DNA of 64,000 nucleotides from Skermanella mucosa (GTDB lineage Bacteria > Pseudomonadota > Alphaproteobacteria > Azospirillales > Azospirillaceae), in assembly GCF_016765655.2 (NCBI RefSeq), contig NZ_CP086107.1:604739-668738 (forward strand). Reading direction: 5' to 3'. Below the pieces are notes generated by a model. That model had not been told where the DNA came from, searched no databases, and was given only the letters and a program-made list of their open reading frames with translations. Of this stretch, positions 26,236 through 34,719 are shown one piece after another. The position numbers and the translations under genes were made by a program. Numbering within the stretch: position 1 is the stretch's first letter; the number at the start of each line of letters is the position of its first letter.

Positions 26236-26901
26236 CTATCCTTCCTCATTTCCTTGATAAATGCTGGTCGCCGCCAGTATATGAGCCTTCATGATGGCGG
26301 CGGCCCATTCGCCGTTCCCCTGCGCGATCGCGGTGACTATGTCCCGATGGTGAGAAATGCTCCTCGCCAGCGCGGCTTGATCGAACTTGCTGTAGGAGCG
26401 CACCAGGAAACCCATTTCGGTCAGACCGTTTACGAGACTCTCCAAGCGACGGTGGTCCGCCATCCGCAGGATCCTGACATGGAAATCCTTGTTCAGTTGG
26501 GACAGCTCCGCGATCTCCCTCTCGCCCGTGACGACCTTTTCCATGGCCGTGCAGAGCGCATGGAGCGCCTCGATGTCCGCCTTGCTGGCATTCCGGGCGG
26601 CACGCCGCGCAGCCATGGCTTCGAGTTCGGCGCGGATCTCGAAGGTCTCGATCACGTCCCGCCTTGACCAGCCTTTGACCACCGCACCCAGATGGGTCTG
26701 GAATGTAACGAAGCCCTCGCCGGCGAGTTTCTGAAGCGCGGCCCTGATCGGCGTCCGGCTGACCCCCAGGCTCAGCGCCAAGGCTTCCTCTCGGAGATGA
26801 TCGCCGATTTTCAGTTCGCCCGACGAGATGCCGGATCGGATGTGCTGGTAGGCGCGGTCGGCCGCCGTGGCCTGCGACTCCTTCCGCTTGGTTTCGCTCA
26901 T
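26236..26901 (-). CDS. GntR-family regulator, FCD subfamily
   Basis: Transcription factor of 221 residues. N-terminal winged helix (about 15-80; AYQHIRSGISSGELKIGDHL, EEALALSLGVSRTPIRAALQ) and C-terminal all-helical FCD ligand domain (FEIRAELEAMAARRAARNAS, FHVRILRMADHRRLESLVN). FCD regulators bind organic acids at a metal site. It diverges from the tctCBA-leuCD-lyase operon, and a 16-bp palindrome lies between them, so it very likely controls that operon. ATG at 26901 chosen; a TTG at 26907 is less likely. Confidence 0.9.
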   Translation of the reverse strand: MSETKRKESQATAADRAYQHIRSGISSGELKIGDHLREEALALSLGVSRTPIRAALQKLAGEGFVTFQTHLGAVVKGWSRRDVIETFEIRAELEAMAARRAARNASKADIEALHALCTAMEKVVTGEREIAELSQLNKDFHVRILRMADHRRLESLVNGLTEMGFLVRSYSKFDQAALARSISHHRDIVTAIAQGNGEWAAAIMKAHILAATSIYQGNEEG

Positions 26902-26987
26902 TCCCAATGCCTTAGAAATTTTTTTGTTGTATCCAATGGTGCCATGTTGTTAGGCTCTGCACCAGCAAGCAAGCGCATTGTGCAGCG

Positions 26988-27003
26988 TCATTGTACACAA
27001 TGA
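26988..27003. promoter_or_regulatory. probable GntR operator palindrome
   Basis: TCATTGTACACAATGA is a perfect palindrome built on ATTGT-AC-ACAAT, close to operators known for FCD-type GntR regulators. It sits between the divergent GntR gene (start 26901) and tctC (start 27168). Confidence 0.6.
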
Positions 27004-27167
27004 TTCGCGGAAGCCCGGAAAGTCTTCGAAGAAGGACTCCGTACCCCCCGGCGACGCGGGTTCGCAATGGCCCTACCCCGATGTCAGGGCCATCTCGCGG
27101 AAGCGCGAAGCGCCGCTCGCCCTGCCAGACATGGGCGGATTCAAACAAAAACCGTGGGAGAAACGCC

Positions 27168-28172
27168 ATGATCCAGACCACCCGACGCACCCTGCTGATG
27201 GCCGGTGCAATGGTCGGCGCCCTTGCGCTGGGCGTGCTCGCGCCGCAGACGTCGCTCGCCGACGAGTATCCGTCCGGAAGGGTCAACATCATCGTTCCTT
27301 TCAATGCCGGAGGATCGGCCGACCGCATGGCCCGGGCCATCGCCACCTACCTGCCGGACCATCTCAAAGTGCCTGTCACGGTCGTTAACCGGCCCGGCGC
27401 GTCCGGCGCGCTCGGTCACGCCTATTTCCAGCAGCAGCCCGACGACGGCCATACTCTCCTGGTATCACCGGTCAATCCCTACCTGATCAGCAATGTCCTG
27501 CGCGACCAGGCGGGTCTGGATTGGGATAACTTCGCCTTTATCAACGGCCAATGGCAGGACTACTACGTCCTGCTCGTCAACAAGGACTCTCCCTTCAAGA
27601 CGGCCGGCGACCTGATCGATTTTATCCGCGACAATCCGGGCGAGGCGAGTTCGGCCATCATCATCGGCGACGGCGGCCACCTTTCGACCCTGATCATGCT
27701 GGAAAAGCTTGGGATTCCCAAGGATGCCGTCAACTTCGTCACCTATGACGGTGGCGGACCGATGCGGACCGCGCTGGCAGGCAACCAGGTTTCCTTTTCC
27801 GTTATCTCGGGCCTCGGCAGCGAGGTCATCCGCGACAATGTCCGGCCGCTCGCGGTGTTCCGCAAGCAGCCGCACGAGGCCTGGGACGCGCCGCTGATCA
27901 ACGAGGTGCTCAAGCCTTACAACGTCGAGATCCCGGTCATTCCGGCCGATCTGCGCACGCTGACGGTGCACGCCTCTTTCAAAGAGAAATATCCGGAGCG
28001 CTTCGAGAAGCTGACGAACGTTTACAGGCAGATGCTCGAGAGCAAGGACTTCCAGGAGCATATCGAAAAAGCGGCGATCGGCGGGGAATGGATGGGTCCG
28101 GAAGCCACCACGGAATCCCTGAACGAGAGTTACGAGGTCTTTAGCCAGTGGATTGACGTACTCGAGAACTGA
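27168..28172 (+). CDS. tctC: tripartite tricarboxylate transporter substrate-binding protein
   Basis: Periplasmic binding protein of the TctC/Bug family, about 334 residues. A Tat-like signal (TTRRTLLMAGAMVGALALGV) is followed by the family start EYPSGRVNIIVPFNAGGSAD, then RPGASGALGHAYF and YDGGGPMRTALAGNQVSF, as in Bug proteins that enclose a dicarboxylate or tricarboxylate. ATG at 27168 has GGGAG upstream. First gene of the operon, with tctB 65 nt downstream. Confidence 0.93.
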   Translation: MIQTTRRTLLMAGAMVGALALGVLAPQTSLADEYPSGRVNIIVPFNAGGSADRMARAIATYLPDHLKVPVTVVNRPGASGALGHAYFQQQPDDGHTLLVSPVNPYLISNVLRDQAGLDWDNFAFINGQWQDYYVLLVNKDSPFKTAGDLIDFIRDNPGEASSAIIIGDGGHLSTLIMLEKLGIPKDAVNFVTYDGGGPMRTALAGNQVSFSVISGLGSEVIRDNVRPLAVFRKQPHEAWDAPLINEVLKPYNVEIPVIPADLRTLTVHASFKEKYPERFEKLTNVYRQMLESKDFQEHIEKAAIGGEWMGPEATTESLNESYEVFSQWIDVLEN

Positions 28173-28237
28173 GCGGCGGACCGGCAAGGCGCCAATCAAG
28201 AAGCGCCGCCGGCCTCTCGCCCGAAAGGGAGGTTACG

Positions 28238-28705
28238 ATGACACTCGGCCCCTACCGCTTCGAGGGTCCCTGGGGGCAGTGCGCCTCCTTTCTCCTCATG
28301 GCGCTCTTCACGGTCTGGTATCTGCAGGATGCCTACACGGCGTCTCCGACCCTGCCCAACATGATACTGATCGGCCCCATAGGCGCGGTCGCCCTGATCA
28401 TCTGCGCGTCCTTCCTCGCCAGGGAACTGCGCGGACTCAGGATCGTTCCGGCCGGACCGCGGGATCCGGTGGCGGAGCGAGACTACCGGGTCGCCGGCGC
28501 GATGGCCCTGATGGTGCTGTACATCGTCGGACTGTTCTGGATCGGCTTCGACATCGCGACTTTTCTCTTCCTGGCCGGCGGCATGGCGCTCCAGGGCGAG
28601 CGGCGCTGGGCCTTCCTGATCATCTACGCGGCGATCGTCTCCGCGACCGTCGTCTATGGCATGCGCGAACTGCTCTCCGTGCCCGTGCCGACGCTGTTTC
28701 TGTGA
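28238..28705 (+). CDS. tctB: tripartite tricarboxylate transporter small membrane subunit
   Basis: Small integral membrane subunit of the TctABC transporter. 155 residues with four hydrophobic segments (CASFLLMALFTVWYL, MILIGPIGAVALIICASFLA, GAMALMVLYIVGLFWIG, WAFLIIYAAIVSATVVYG), the usual topology of TctB. GGGAGG stands just upstream of the ATG. Sequence conservation in this family is low, so position between tctC and tctA is part of the evidence. Confidence 0.88.
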   Translation: MTLGPYRFEGPWGQCASFLLMALFTVWYLQDAYTASPTLPNMILIGPIGAVALIICASFLARELRGLRIVPAGPRDPVAERDYRVAGAMALMVLYIVGLFWIGFDIATFLFLAGGMALQGERRWAFLIIYAAIVSATVVYGMRELLSVPVPTLFL

Positions 28706-28714
28706 GGCGTCATC

Positions 28715-30244
28715 ATGATTGACCTCAACGCCCTCTCCGGCGCCGCCGATCTCCTCCTCGCCGGCTGGCAGGCCTGGCTGGTGGTGCCGCTCGGCCTGAT
28801 CATCGGCATCGTGTTCGGCATGCTCCCCGGGCTCTCCGTGCCGATCGCCATGGCCGTGTTCCTGCCCATGACGCTCTACATGGAATTTGTGCCGGCCATC
28901 CTGTTTCTGACCAGCATCTTCACCGGCGGCGGTTTCGGCGGCGCGGTTCCGGCCATCCTGATGAACGTGCCCGGGACCACCGCCGCCGTGGCGACCTGCT
29001 TTGACGGCTACCCCATGGCGCGCCGCGGCCAGCACAACGAGGCGCTTGGCATCGCGCTCGCCGCCTCCACCGTGGGGACCGCCATCGGCTACATCCTGCT
29101 GCTCCTGCTGCTGGAGCCAATCAGCCAGGCCGTCCTGCTGCTGGGACCGCCGGAACTGTTCATGATCGCCCTGTGGGGGTTGACGCTGATCGCCGCCCTG
29201 TCCGAAGGTTCGTTCTGGCGTGGGGTCCTGGTCGGCTGCGTCGGGCTGCTCGCCGGCACCATCGGCATGAGCTCGCGCGGCACCATGCGCGGAACCTTCG
29301 ACAGCGCGTACCTGCTCGATGGCATCCCGGTGGTCTCCGCCCTGATCGGCCTGTTCGCGGCCTCCGAACTGTTCGTCCTGATCCGCAGCAGCTACATCGT
29401 CGAGGACGAGGCGGCGCGCGAGGTCCGGTTCTCCAAGCTGTTCGCCGGATTCTTCCTGGGTCTCAGGAATTGGCCGATGATCCTGCGAGGCTCACTGATC
29501 GGCACCTCCATCGGCACCGTCCCAGGCGTCGGATCGACCGTCGCCAATCTCGTGTCCTACTCCATCGCGCGCAACCGCGACCCTGACAAGGAGAGTTACG
29601 GCAAGGGCAACCCCAAGGGCGTCGTCGCCGCCGAGTCCGCGAACAGCAGTTCCGAGGGCGGGTCGATGGCGACCCTTCTGGCCCTGGGTCTGCCCGGAGG
29701 GGCCGGCACTGCGATCATGCTCGGCGCCTTCGCCATGCACAACGTCACCGGCGGACCCCGCTTCATCTCCGACCACAAGGACATCGTCTACGCCATCATC
29801 GCCGGCAATCTCGTCCAGGCCGTGCTGCTGATCGGCATAGGCATGGTCTTCCTGAGACTGTCGCTCATGATCGTCAAGGTGCCCCTGCGCATCCTCATCC
29901 CGACCATACTGGCGCTGACCATCCTCGGATCCTACGCGCTGTCCGGCAACATGACGGGGCCCATCGCGGTGGTCGCCGGCGCCATCATCGGCTGGTTTCT
30001 CAAGCAGAACGGATTCCCGGTGGTGGCACTGGTGATCGGCCTCCTGCTGGGCGGCATGGCCGAGGGCGAGCTCCTGCGCAGCTATCAGCTCGGCGGTTCC
30101 AGCCTGGGTATCTTCCTTGAGCGTCCGATAGCACTCGGCATTCTCGCCGTGATGATGCTGTCCGCGCTCTGGCCGCACATCGCGAAGCGTCTGTTCGCAC
30201 CCGGACGCCTTCCCGGAACGAAAGAGAGGCTCTCCGATGTCTAG
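28715..30244 (+). CDS. tctA: tripartite tricarboxylate transporter large membrane subunit
   Basis: Main permease of the TctABC system, 509 residues and about twelve membrane segments. Family hallmarks are GIVFGMLPGLSVPIAMAVFL, the GGGFGGAVPAILMNVPGTTA loop, GTVPGVGSTVANLVSYS and ALGLPGGAGTAIMLGAF. It ends 8 nt inside the leuC-like gene, so the two are probably translationally coupled. Length and topology are normal. Confidence 0.95.
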   Translation: MIDLNALSGAADLLLAGWQAWLVVPLGLIIGIVFGMLPGLSVPIAMAVFLPMTLYMEFVPAILFLTSIFTGGGFGGAVPAILMNVPGTTAAVATCFDGYPMARRGQHNEALGIALAASTVGTAIGYILLLLLLEPISQAVLLLGPPELFMIALWGLTLIAALSEGSFWRGVLVGCVGLLAGTIGMSSRGTMRGTFDSAYLLDGIPVVSALIGLFAASELFVLIRSSYIVEDEAAREVRFSKLFAGFFLGLRNWPMILRGSLIGTSIGTVPGVGSTVANLVSYSIARNRDPDKESYGKGNPKGVVAAESANSSSEGGSMATLLALGLPGGAGTAIMLGAFAMHNVTGGPRFISDHKDIVYAIIAGNLVQAVLLIGIGMVFLRLSLMIVKVPLRILIPTILALTILGSYALSGNMTGPIAVVAGAIIGWFLKQNGFPVVALVIGLLLGGMAEGELLRSYQLGGSSLGIFLERPIALGILAVMMLSALWPHIAKRLFAPGRLPGTKERLSDV

Positions 30245-31625
30245 GACACTGTTCGACAAGGTCTGGGACTCGCACGCGATCACCCGACGCCAGGACGGCA
30301 TGACCCTGCTGTTCGTCGATCGCCATTACGTCCATGACGGAACCAGGCAGGCCTTCCAGCAGATCGAGAAGGAGCGATTGTCGGTCCGACGGCCGGACCT
30401 GACTTTCGGAACCCCTGATCACTACGTCGCGACAAAACCGGCCGCGAAACCGGACCCACTTTTCGAGGACATGGTCGCGGCATTGGAAACAAACACCAGG
30501 AAATGGGAGATCATGAACTTCGGGGTCGGATCGCCGAACCAGGGTATCGTCCATGTCGTCGCCCCTGAGCTGGGCCTTACGCTTCCCGGGGCGCTGATCG
30601 TCTGCGGCGACAGCCACACCGCCACCCACGGCGCGGTCGGCGCACTTGCTTTCGGCATCGGGGCTTCCGAGATCGCCCATGTGCTGGCAACCCAGACGCT
30701 CTGGCAGAAAAAGCCCAAGCGCATGCGCATTTCCGTTACCGGAACACTGCCGCCCGGCGTTGTCGCCAAGGATCTGGTCCTGGCAATCATCGGCCGCATC
30801 GGCGCCGCCGGCGGAACCGGTCATGCCATCGAGTATGGCGGCCCAGCCATCAGGGATCTGTCGATGGAGGCGCGCATGACCCTGTGCAACATGTCCATCG
30901 AGGCGGGTGCCAGGTGCGGAATGGTCGCTCCAGACGAGACCACGTTCGACTATGTCCGGGAACGCCCCTATGCACCCACGGGAGAGAATCTGGAGCTTGC
31001 CTTGGCCGCCTGGCGCGATCTCGTCAGCGATCCCGATGCCGTCTTCGACAGCGAGGTCGTCTTCGATGCCGGGGAGGTGGCCCCGACCGTCACCTGGGGC
31101 ACCTCTCCGGAAACCGCCCTGCCGATCACGGAACATGTTCCCGATCCTGCGTTCATCGAGAATGCCGAGAAGCGCCGGGGAGTCGAGGAGGCTCTGCAGT
31201 ACATGGCCCTGACGCCGGGCATGGCGCTGTCGGAGATCGTCATCGACCGGGTCTTCATCGGCTCCTGCACAAACGGCCGGATCGAGGACATCCGCGCCGC
31301 CGCCGAGGCGGCGCGGGGTCGCAGGGCGGTTGTGCCCGCGGCCGTCATACCGGGGTCGGCCCGGGTCAAGGCCGCGGCCGAAGCCGAGGGGCTTGATGTA
31401 ATCCTCAGGGAGGCCGGCTTCGAGTGGCGCGAGCCCGGCTGTTCCATGTGCGTGGGCATGAACGGCGATATCGTCCAGCCCGGGGAGCGGTGCGCATCGA
31501 CGTCAAACCGAAACTTCGCAGGGCGCCAGGGGCGCGGCAGCCGTACGCACCTGCTGAGTCCGGCGATGGCCGTAGCCGCCGCCGTGACCGGCCGGCTGAC
31601 CGACATCCGGACACTGAAATCCTGA
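30237..31625 (+). CDS. LeuC-type (aconitase superfamily) dehydratase large subunit
   Basis: Large subunit of a [4Fe-4S] hydro-lyase of the 3-isopropylmalate dehydratase type, 462 residues. Visible are TLLFVDRHYVHDGTRQAF, CGDSHTATHGAVGALAFGIG and the three cluster Cys in GSCTNGR and PGCSMCVGMNGD. Although often annotated leuC, its neighbours (tripartite transporter, isocitrate-lyase-like lyase, GntR regulator) point to catabolism of a substituted malate or maleate rather than leucine synthesis. The closest known logic is dimethylmaleate hydratase (DmdAB) followed by 2,3-dimethylmalate lyase in nicotinate breakdown. The substrate is inferred only. Confidence 0.85.
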   Translation: MSRTLFDKVWDSHAITRRQDGMTLLFVDRHYVHDGTRQAFQQIEKERLSVRRPDLTFGTPDHYVATKPAAKPDPLFEDMVAALETNTRKWEIMNFGVGSPNQGIVHVVAPELGLTLPGALIVCGDSHTATHGAVGALAFGIGASEIAHVLATQTLWQKKPKRMRISVTGTLPPGVVAKDLVLAIIGRIGAAGGTGHAIEYGGPAIRDLSMEARMTLCNMSIEAGARCGMVAPDETTFDYVRERPYAPTGENLELALAAWRDLVSDPDAVFDSEVVFDAGEVAPTVTWGTSPETALPITEHVPDPAFIENAEKRRGVEEALQYMALTPGMALSEIVIDRVFIGSCTNGRIEDIRAAAEAARGRRAVVPAAVIPGSARVKAAAEAEGLDVILREAGFEWREPGCSMCVGMNGDIVQPGERCASTSNRNFAGRQGRGSRTHLLSPAMAVAAAVTGRLTDIRTLKS

Positions 31626-31637
31626 GAAGGGCACCCG

Positions 31638-32291
31638 ATGCGACCGTTCACGATCCATACCGGCATAGCCGCGCCGCTTCTTCAGGCGAACCTCGATACG
31701 GATCAGATCATTCCCGCCAGGTTCCTGCACCGAGCCCGCGATGAAGGATACGGCGACCAGCTTTTCCATGACCTGCGCCGCCACGACGATGGCGAACCGA
31801 GGCTCGGCTTTATCCTCAACCAGCACCCCTTCGATCAGGCCACGATCCTGATCGCCGGCAGCAACTTCGGATGCGGCTCGTCACGGGAACATGCGGTCTG
31901 GGCGCTGGGCGACGCCGGCTTCCGGGTCGTGGTGGCGCCGAGCTTCGGCGACATCTTCTTCAACAACGCGCTGAACAACGGACTTCTGACCATCGTGGCT
32001 CCGCCGGAGATCCTGCGAACCCTGGCCGATGGTCTGGCCGCTGATCCGACGACGCCCCTGACGGTCAGCCTGAAGGAGCAGACCGTCGACGGGCCCGACG
32101 GTTTCCGTTTCGCCTTCGACATCGACCCCTACCGCAAACAGGCGCTGCTGATCGGGGCATCCGAGATACAGATGACCCTTCAGCACAGGGACGCGATCAG
32201 TTCCTTCGAGACCGCGCACGCCCGGCGTCATCCCTGGCTCGTTCCGAGCCTTCCGACTAATACCAGAAAAGGAGCAGAAGCCAATGGCTGA
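31638..32291 (+). CDS. LeuD-type dehydratase small subunit
   Basis: Swivel-domain partner of the preceding large subunit, 217 residues. It has ANLDTDQIIPARFL and GSNFGCGSSREHAVWAL, the signature of LeuD/aconitase small subunits that bind the substrate carboxylate, then GDIFFNNALNNGLL. 12 nt follow the large-subunit stop; the gene ends 8 nt inside the lyase gene. As with the large subunit, the substrate is probably not isopropylmalate. Confidence 0.88.
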   Translation: MRPFTIHTGIAAPLLQANLDTDQIIPARFLHRARDEGYGDQLFHDLRRHDDGEPRLGFILNQHPFDQATILIAGSNFGCGSSREHAVWALGDAGFRVVVAPSFGDIFFNNALNNGLLTIVAPPEILRTLADGLAADPTTPLTVSLKEQTVDGPDGFRFAFDIDPYRKQALLIGASEIQMTLQHRDAISSFETAHARRHPWLVPSLPTNTRKGAEANG

Positions 32292-33141
32292 TCCCCGTCT
32301 GAAACAGGCGATTTCCAACAAGGAATACATCGTGGCGCCGGGCGTGTATGACATGATCTCCGCGCGGATGGCCGACCGCATGGATTTCAAGGCGCTCTAT
32401 GTCACCGGGTATGGCACGGTCGCGTCCTATCTCGGACTGCCGGATGCCGGCATCGCGACATACACCGACATGATCGTCCGTGTCGGGCGCATTGCCCAGA
32501 TGTCGTCCAAACCCGTCATCGCCGATGCCGACACCGGTTATGGCGGCCTGCTCAATGTCCATCACACGGTGCGGGGCTATGAGGCGGCCGGGGTCAGCGC
32601 GATCCAGCTGGAAGATCAGGAATTCCCGAAGAAATGCGGCCACACGCCGAACCGGCGGGTGGTCCCGGTCGCTGATATGGTCAAGAAGATCAAGGTGGCG
32701 AACGATGCCCGGTCGAGCGGGGACTTCCTGATCATTGCGCGCACCGATGCCCGGACATCGCTCGGTCTCGACGAGGCGATCCGCCGCGCCGAGGCCTATG
32801 CCGAGGCCGGGGCTGACATTCTCTTCGTCGAGAGTCCGGAGACCGTCGATGAGATGGCCGAAATCGGCCGCCGGCTCGACAAGCCCCTGGTCGCAAACAT
32901 GGCCAACGGGGGCAAGACCCCGATCTTGCCGGCGCGGGACCTGGAGGAGATGGGGTTCGCGATCTCCATCTTTCCCGGGGCGGGCTTCCTGGCCACGGCC
33001 GCGGCCCTCGACATCGCTTACTCCGATCTCCTCGAGAATGGCACGACGACCGATCGGACGAACCTCTACAGCTTCGCGGAGTTCACGAACATGATCGGTT
33101 TCCCGGAAGTCTGGGAATTCGACAAAAAATACGCGGAATGA
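32284..33141 (+). CDS. isocitrate lyase/PEP mutase superfamily lyase
   Basis: Mg-dependent C-C lyase of 285 residues. The superfamily marks are GVYDMISARMADRM, VIADADTGYGG, AIQLEDQEFPKKCGH with the catalytic Cys loop (KKCGH) of true lyases, RTDARTSLGLDEAI and VANMANGGKTP. Members cleave 2-methylisocitrate, 2,3-dimethylmalate or related 2-hydroxy acids to pyruvate or succinate plus a 2-oxo acid. Being the last gene after a LeuCD-type dehydratase, it probably splits that enzyme's product. A terminator follows directly. Confidence 0.88.
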   Translation: MADPRLKQAISNKEYIVAPGVYDMISARMADRMDFKALYVTGYGTVASYLGLPDAGIATYTDMIVRVGRIAQMSSKPVIADADTGYGGLLNVHHTVRGYEAAGVSAIQLEDQEFPKKCGHTPNRRVVPVADMVKKIKVANDARSSGDFLIIARTDARTSLGLDEAIRRAEAYAEAGADILFVESPETVDEMAEIGRRLDKPLVANMANGGKTPILPARDLEEMGFAISIFPGAGFLATAAALDIAYSDLLENGTTTDRTNLYSFAEFTNMIGFPEVWEFDKKYAE

Positions 33142-33155
33142 TTACCCGATGAAGA

Positions 33156-33188
33156 ACAGCCGGAGCTAATGGCTCCGGCCGTTTTTTA
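33156..33188 (+). terminator. rho-independent terminator of the tct-dehydratase-lyase operon
   Basis: GCCGGAGC and GGCTCCGGC form a GC-rich stem with a TAAT loop, followed by GTTTTTT, about 15 nt after the lyase stop codon. Classical intrinsic terminator for plus-strand transcription. Confidence 0.9.
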
Positions 33189-33209
33189 CATTTTGCCTTA
33201 TCAATGACT

Positions 33210-33692
33210 CAGGTATCAGTGCGGTTCCGGTCGATCCTCTCTGCTCCCATCGTCCGATCGGCGGCCACGTCGGCTTCGGTATTCTCCACATCGACCTCGG
33301 TGCGGCGCACCATGTGACCCATTGACACCGTCGTGGCGGACAACGCCTGTGACGGCGAACCAACCTACCAGACGGCAGCCAGGCGCGATCCCACCGCTAC
33401 GGTTGTCATTCCGCCGCGGAGCACGGGGCTGCCGGGAATAACCGGCAAACCGACGCAGCGCGACCAGCAGATTTGAAGCATTTCCGACAATTTCCGCTTG
33501 AACTGACAGCGGGAAACCGACTATGACAAGCGACCCAAGACGGAAACTGCCATGGTGCGCTACAAGCGCATCCTCGGCGACCACCTACATGCTCGAACGC
33601 TGCCTGGCCAGCAGGCCGAGGTTGCTATCGGTGTCGCTGCCCTCAACCATATGATGGATGCAGGACGCCCGGAGTCCGTCCACATCGCGTAA
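33210..33692 (+). pseudogene. IS5-family transposase remnant, C-terminal half
   Basis: The plus strand encodes TVVADNACDGEPTYQTAARR and VVIPPRSTG, then after a break and a frame change ETAMVRYKRILGDHLHART, LPGQQAEVAIGVAALNHMM and DAGRPESVHIA with a stop. These are the middle and C-terminal blocks of IS5-family transposases. The N-terminal third is gone and internal stops are present. Confidence 0.75.
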
Positions 33693-33710
33693 TTCAGGAG
33701 AGCGGAACAG

Positions 33711-33760
33711 CCCACTGCGTCCATGCTGAGCTCGCTGCGCCAACAACGCCGCCCGTCGAT
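33711..33760. repeat. IS5-like terminal sequence (second copy)
   Basis: About 40 bp (GCCCACTGCGTCCATG onward) match 14041-14080 with few differences. Here the block directly follows the IS5-family transposase remnant, which identifies it as part of the element's end. Confidence 0.5.
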
Positions 33761-33813
33761 TCTGCAACGTCAGGCCGCGATTCTGCAACAGCCTCGTGAC
33801 ACTGACGGAATCC

Positions 33814-34515
33814 TCATTCCGGTTTGAATGCAACATCCGGCAACTTCAGGACCCAATCGGCCGAGCCGCGTAGATGCTGTCGCATGGCGCTTTCGGCGGC
33901 ATCAGGATTGGCCGCAAGGATGGCTTCGGCGATACGGACGTGGTCCTTGTGTGATCGCTCGGCATGTTCTGGCTGCATTGCTCGCCCTACTTGTATCATC
34001 ATGACCGGAAGCTGCAGGGTATCAATGAGGTCCATCAACTGCCTGTTTGCGCCGATAGTCACGATGGTTTGATGATAAAGGCGGTTGTTCTCGATGAACA
34101 CGTTCCAGGGCTGACTGTGCCCCGGAGGGCGGACTTGCTCCCACACCGATTCGAAGATTTGCCTATTTGAGGCCTCGTCAATGTGCTCTGCGGCAAGGCG
34201 GGCAGCAAGCCCCTCAAGACTCTCACGGATGCGGAAAAGGTCGCGAATCTGCTTGTGCGAGAAGCGACGGACGATGGCTCCTCGATTCGGTACAAGCTCA
34301 ACGAGTCCGTCGGCTGCAAGGCGTCGGAACGCCTCTCGCACCGGGCCACGGCTGATACCAATCTCCTCGGTCAAGTCACGGGCGATAAGGCGTTGGCCGG
34401 GAGCGAAGTGGCCCTGCAAGATGCCCTGTCGTATGCGACGGGCGACGTAGTCAACTGTATCTCCGCGCCGCTGAACGGCCTGTGGGTCTTGGACCAAAAT
34501 TTCGTCAATCGCCAT
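33814..34515 (-). CDS. GntR-family regulator, FCD subfamily
   Basis: Transcription factor of about 233 residues. Winged helix at about 20-85 (DYVARRIRQGILQGHFAPGQ, EEIGISRGPVREAFRRLAAD) and FCD domain behind it (FRIRESLEGLAARLAAEHID, ENNRLYHQTIVTIGANRQL, HKDHVRIAEAILAANPDAAE). ATG at 34515 chosen because GGAGG lies 5 nt upstream. It diverges from the dienelactone-hydrolase-like gene and the downstream SDR/ABC cluster, which it probably controls. Confidence 0.9.
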   Translation of the reverse strand: MAIDEILVQDPQAVQRRGDTVDYVARRIRQGILQGHFAPGQRLIARDLTEEIGISRGPVREAFRRLAADGLVELVPNRGAIVRRFSHKQIRDLFRIRESLEGLAARLAAEHIDEASNRQIFESVWEQVRPPGHSQPWNVFIENNRLYHQTIVTIGANRQLMDLIDTLQLPVMMIQVGRAMQPEHAERSHKDHVRIAEAILAANPDAAESAMRQHLRGSADWVLKLPDVAFKPE

Positions 34516-34580
34516 TCGAACCTCCAAATCGGGTGATTTCTAGCACCTCGCCGGTATTGACGAAACCATAATCCTGTAAT

Positions 34581-34593
34581 ATTGTCCTACAAT
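34581..34593. promoter_or_regulatory. probable GntR operator palindrome
   Basis: ATTGT-CCT-ACAAT is an inverted repeat with the same half-site as the palindrome at 26988-27003. It lies in the 204-bp gap between the divergent GntR gene and the hydrolase gene. Confidence 0.5.
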
Positions 34594-34719
34594 CCTGGCT
34601 GCAGAAGAGAATGATAATCTCAAAAAATTTCGATGGCCCAGCCAGGGTTGGAGGAACCCGAAGCCCGTCAGGGCTTCCCACAGTGGGCGTATGATGCTTT
34701 TCCTGTCCCGGAGCGCACA

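Noticed and set aside
28196..30301. Minus-strand frames of 269-279 codons opposite tctB and tctA
   Set aside because: His/Gly/Asp-rich antisense frames without domains.
30237..32291. Leucine biosynthesis leuC/leuD
   Set aside because: Protein family fits, but the operon context is transport and cleavage of an organic acid; no leuA or leuB is near.
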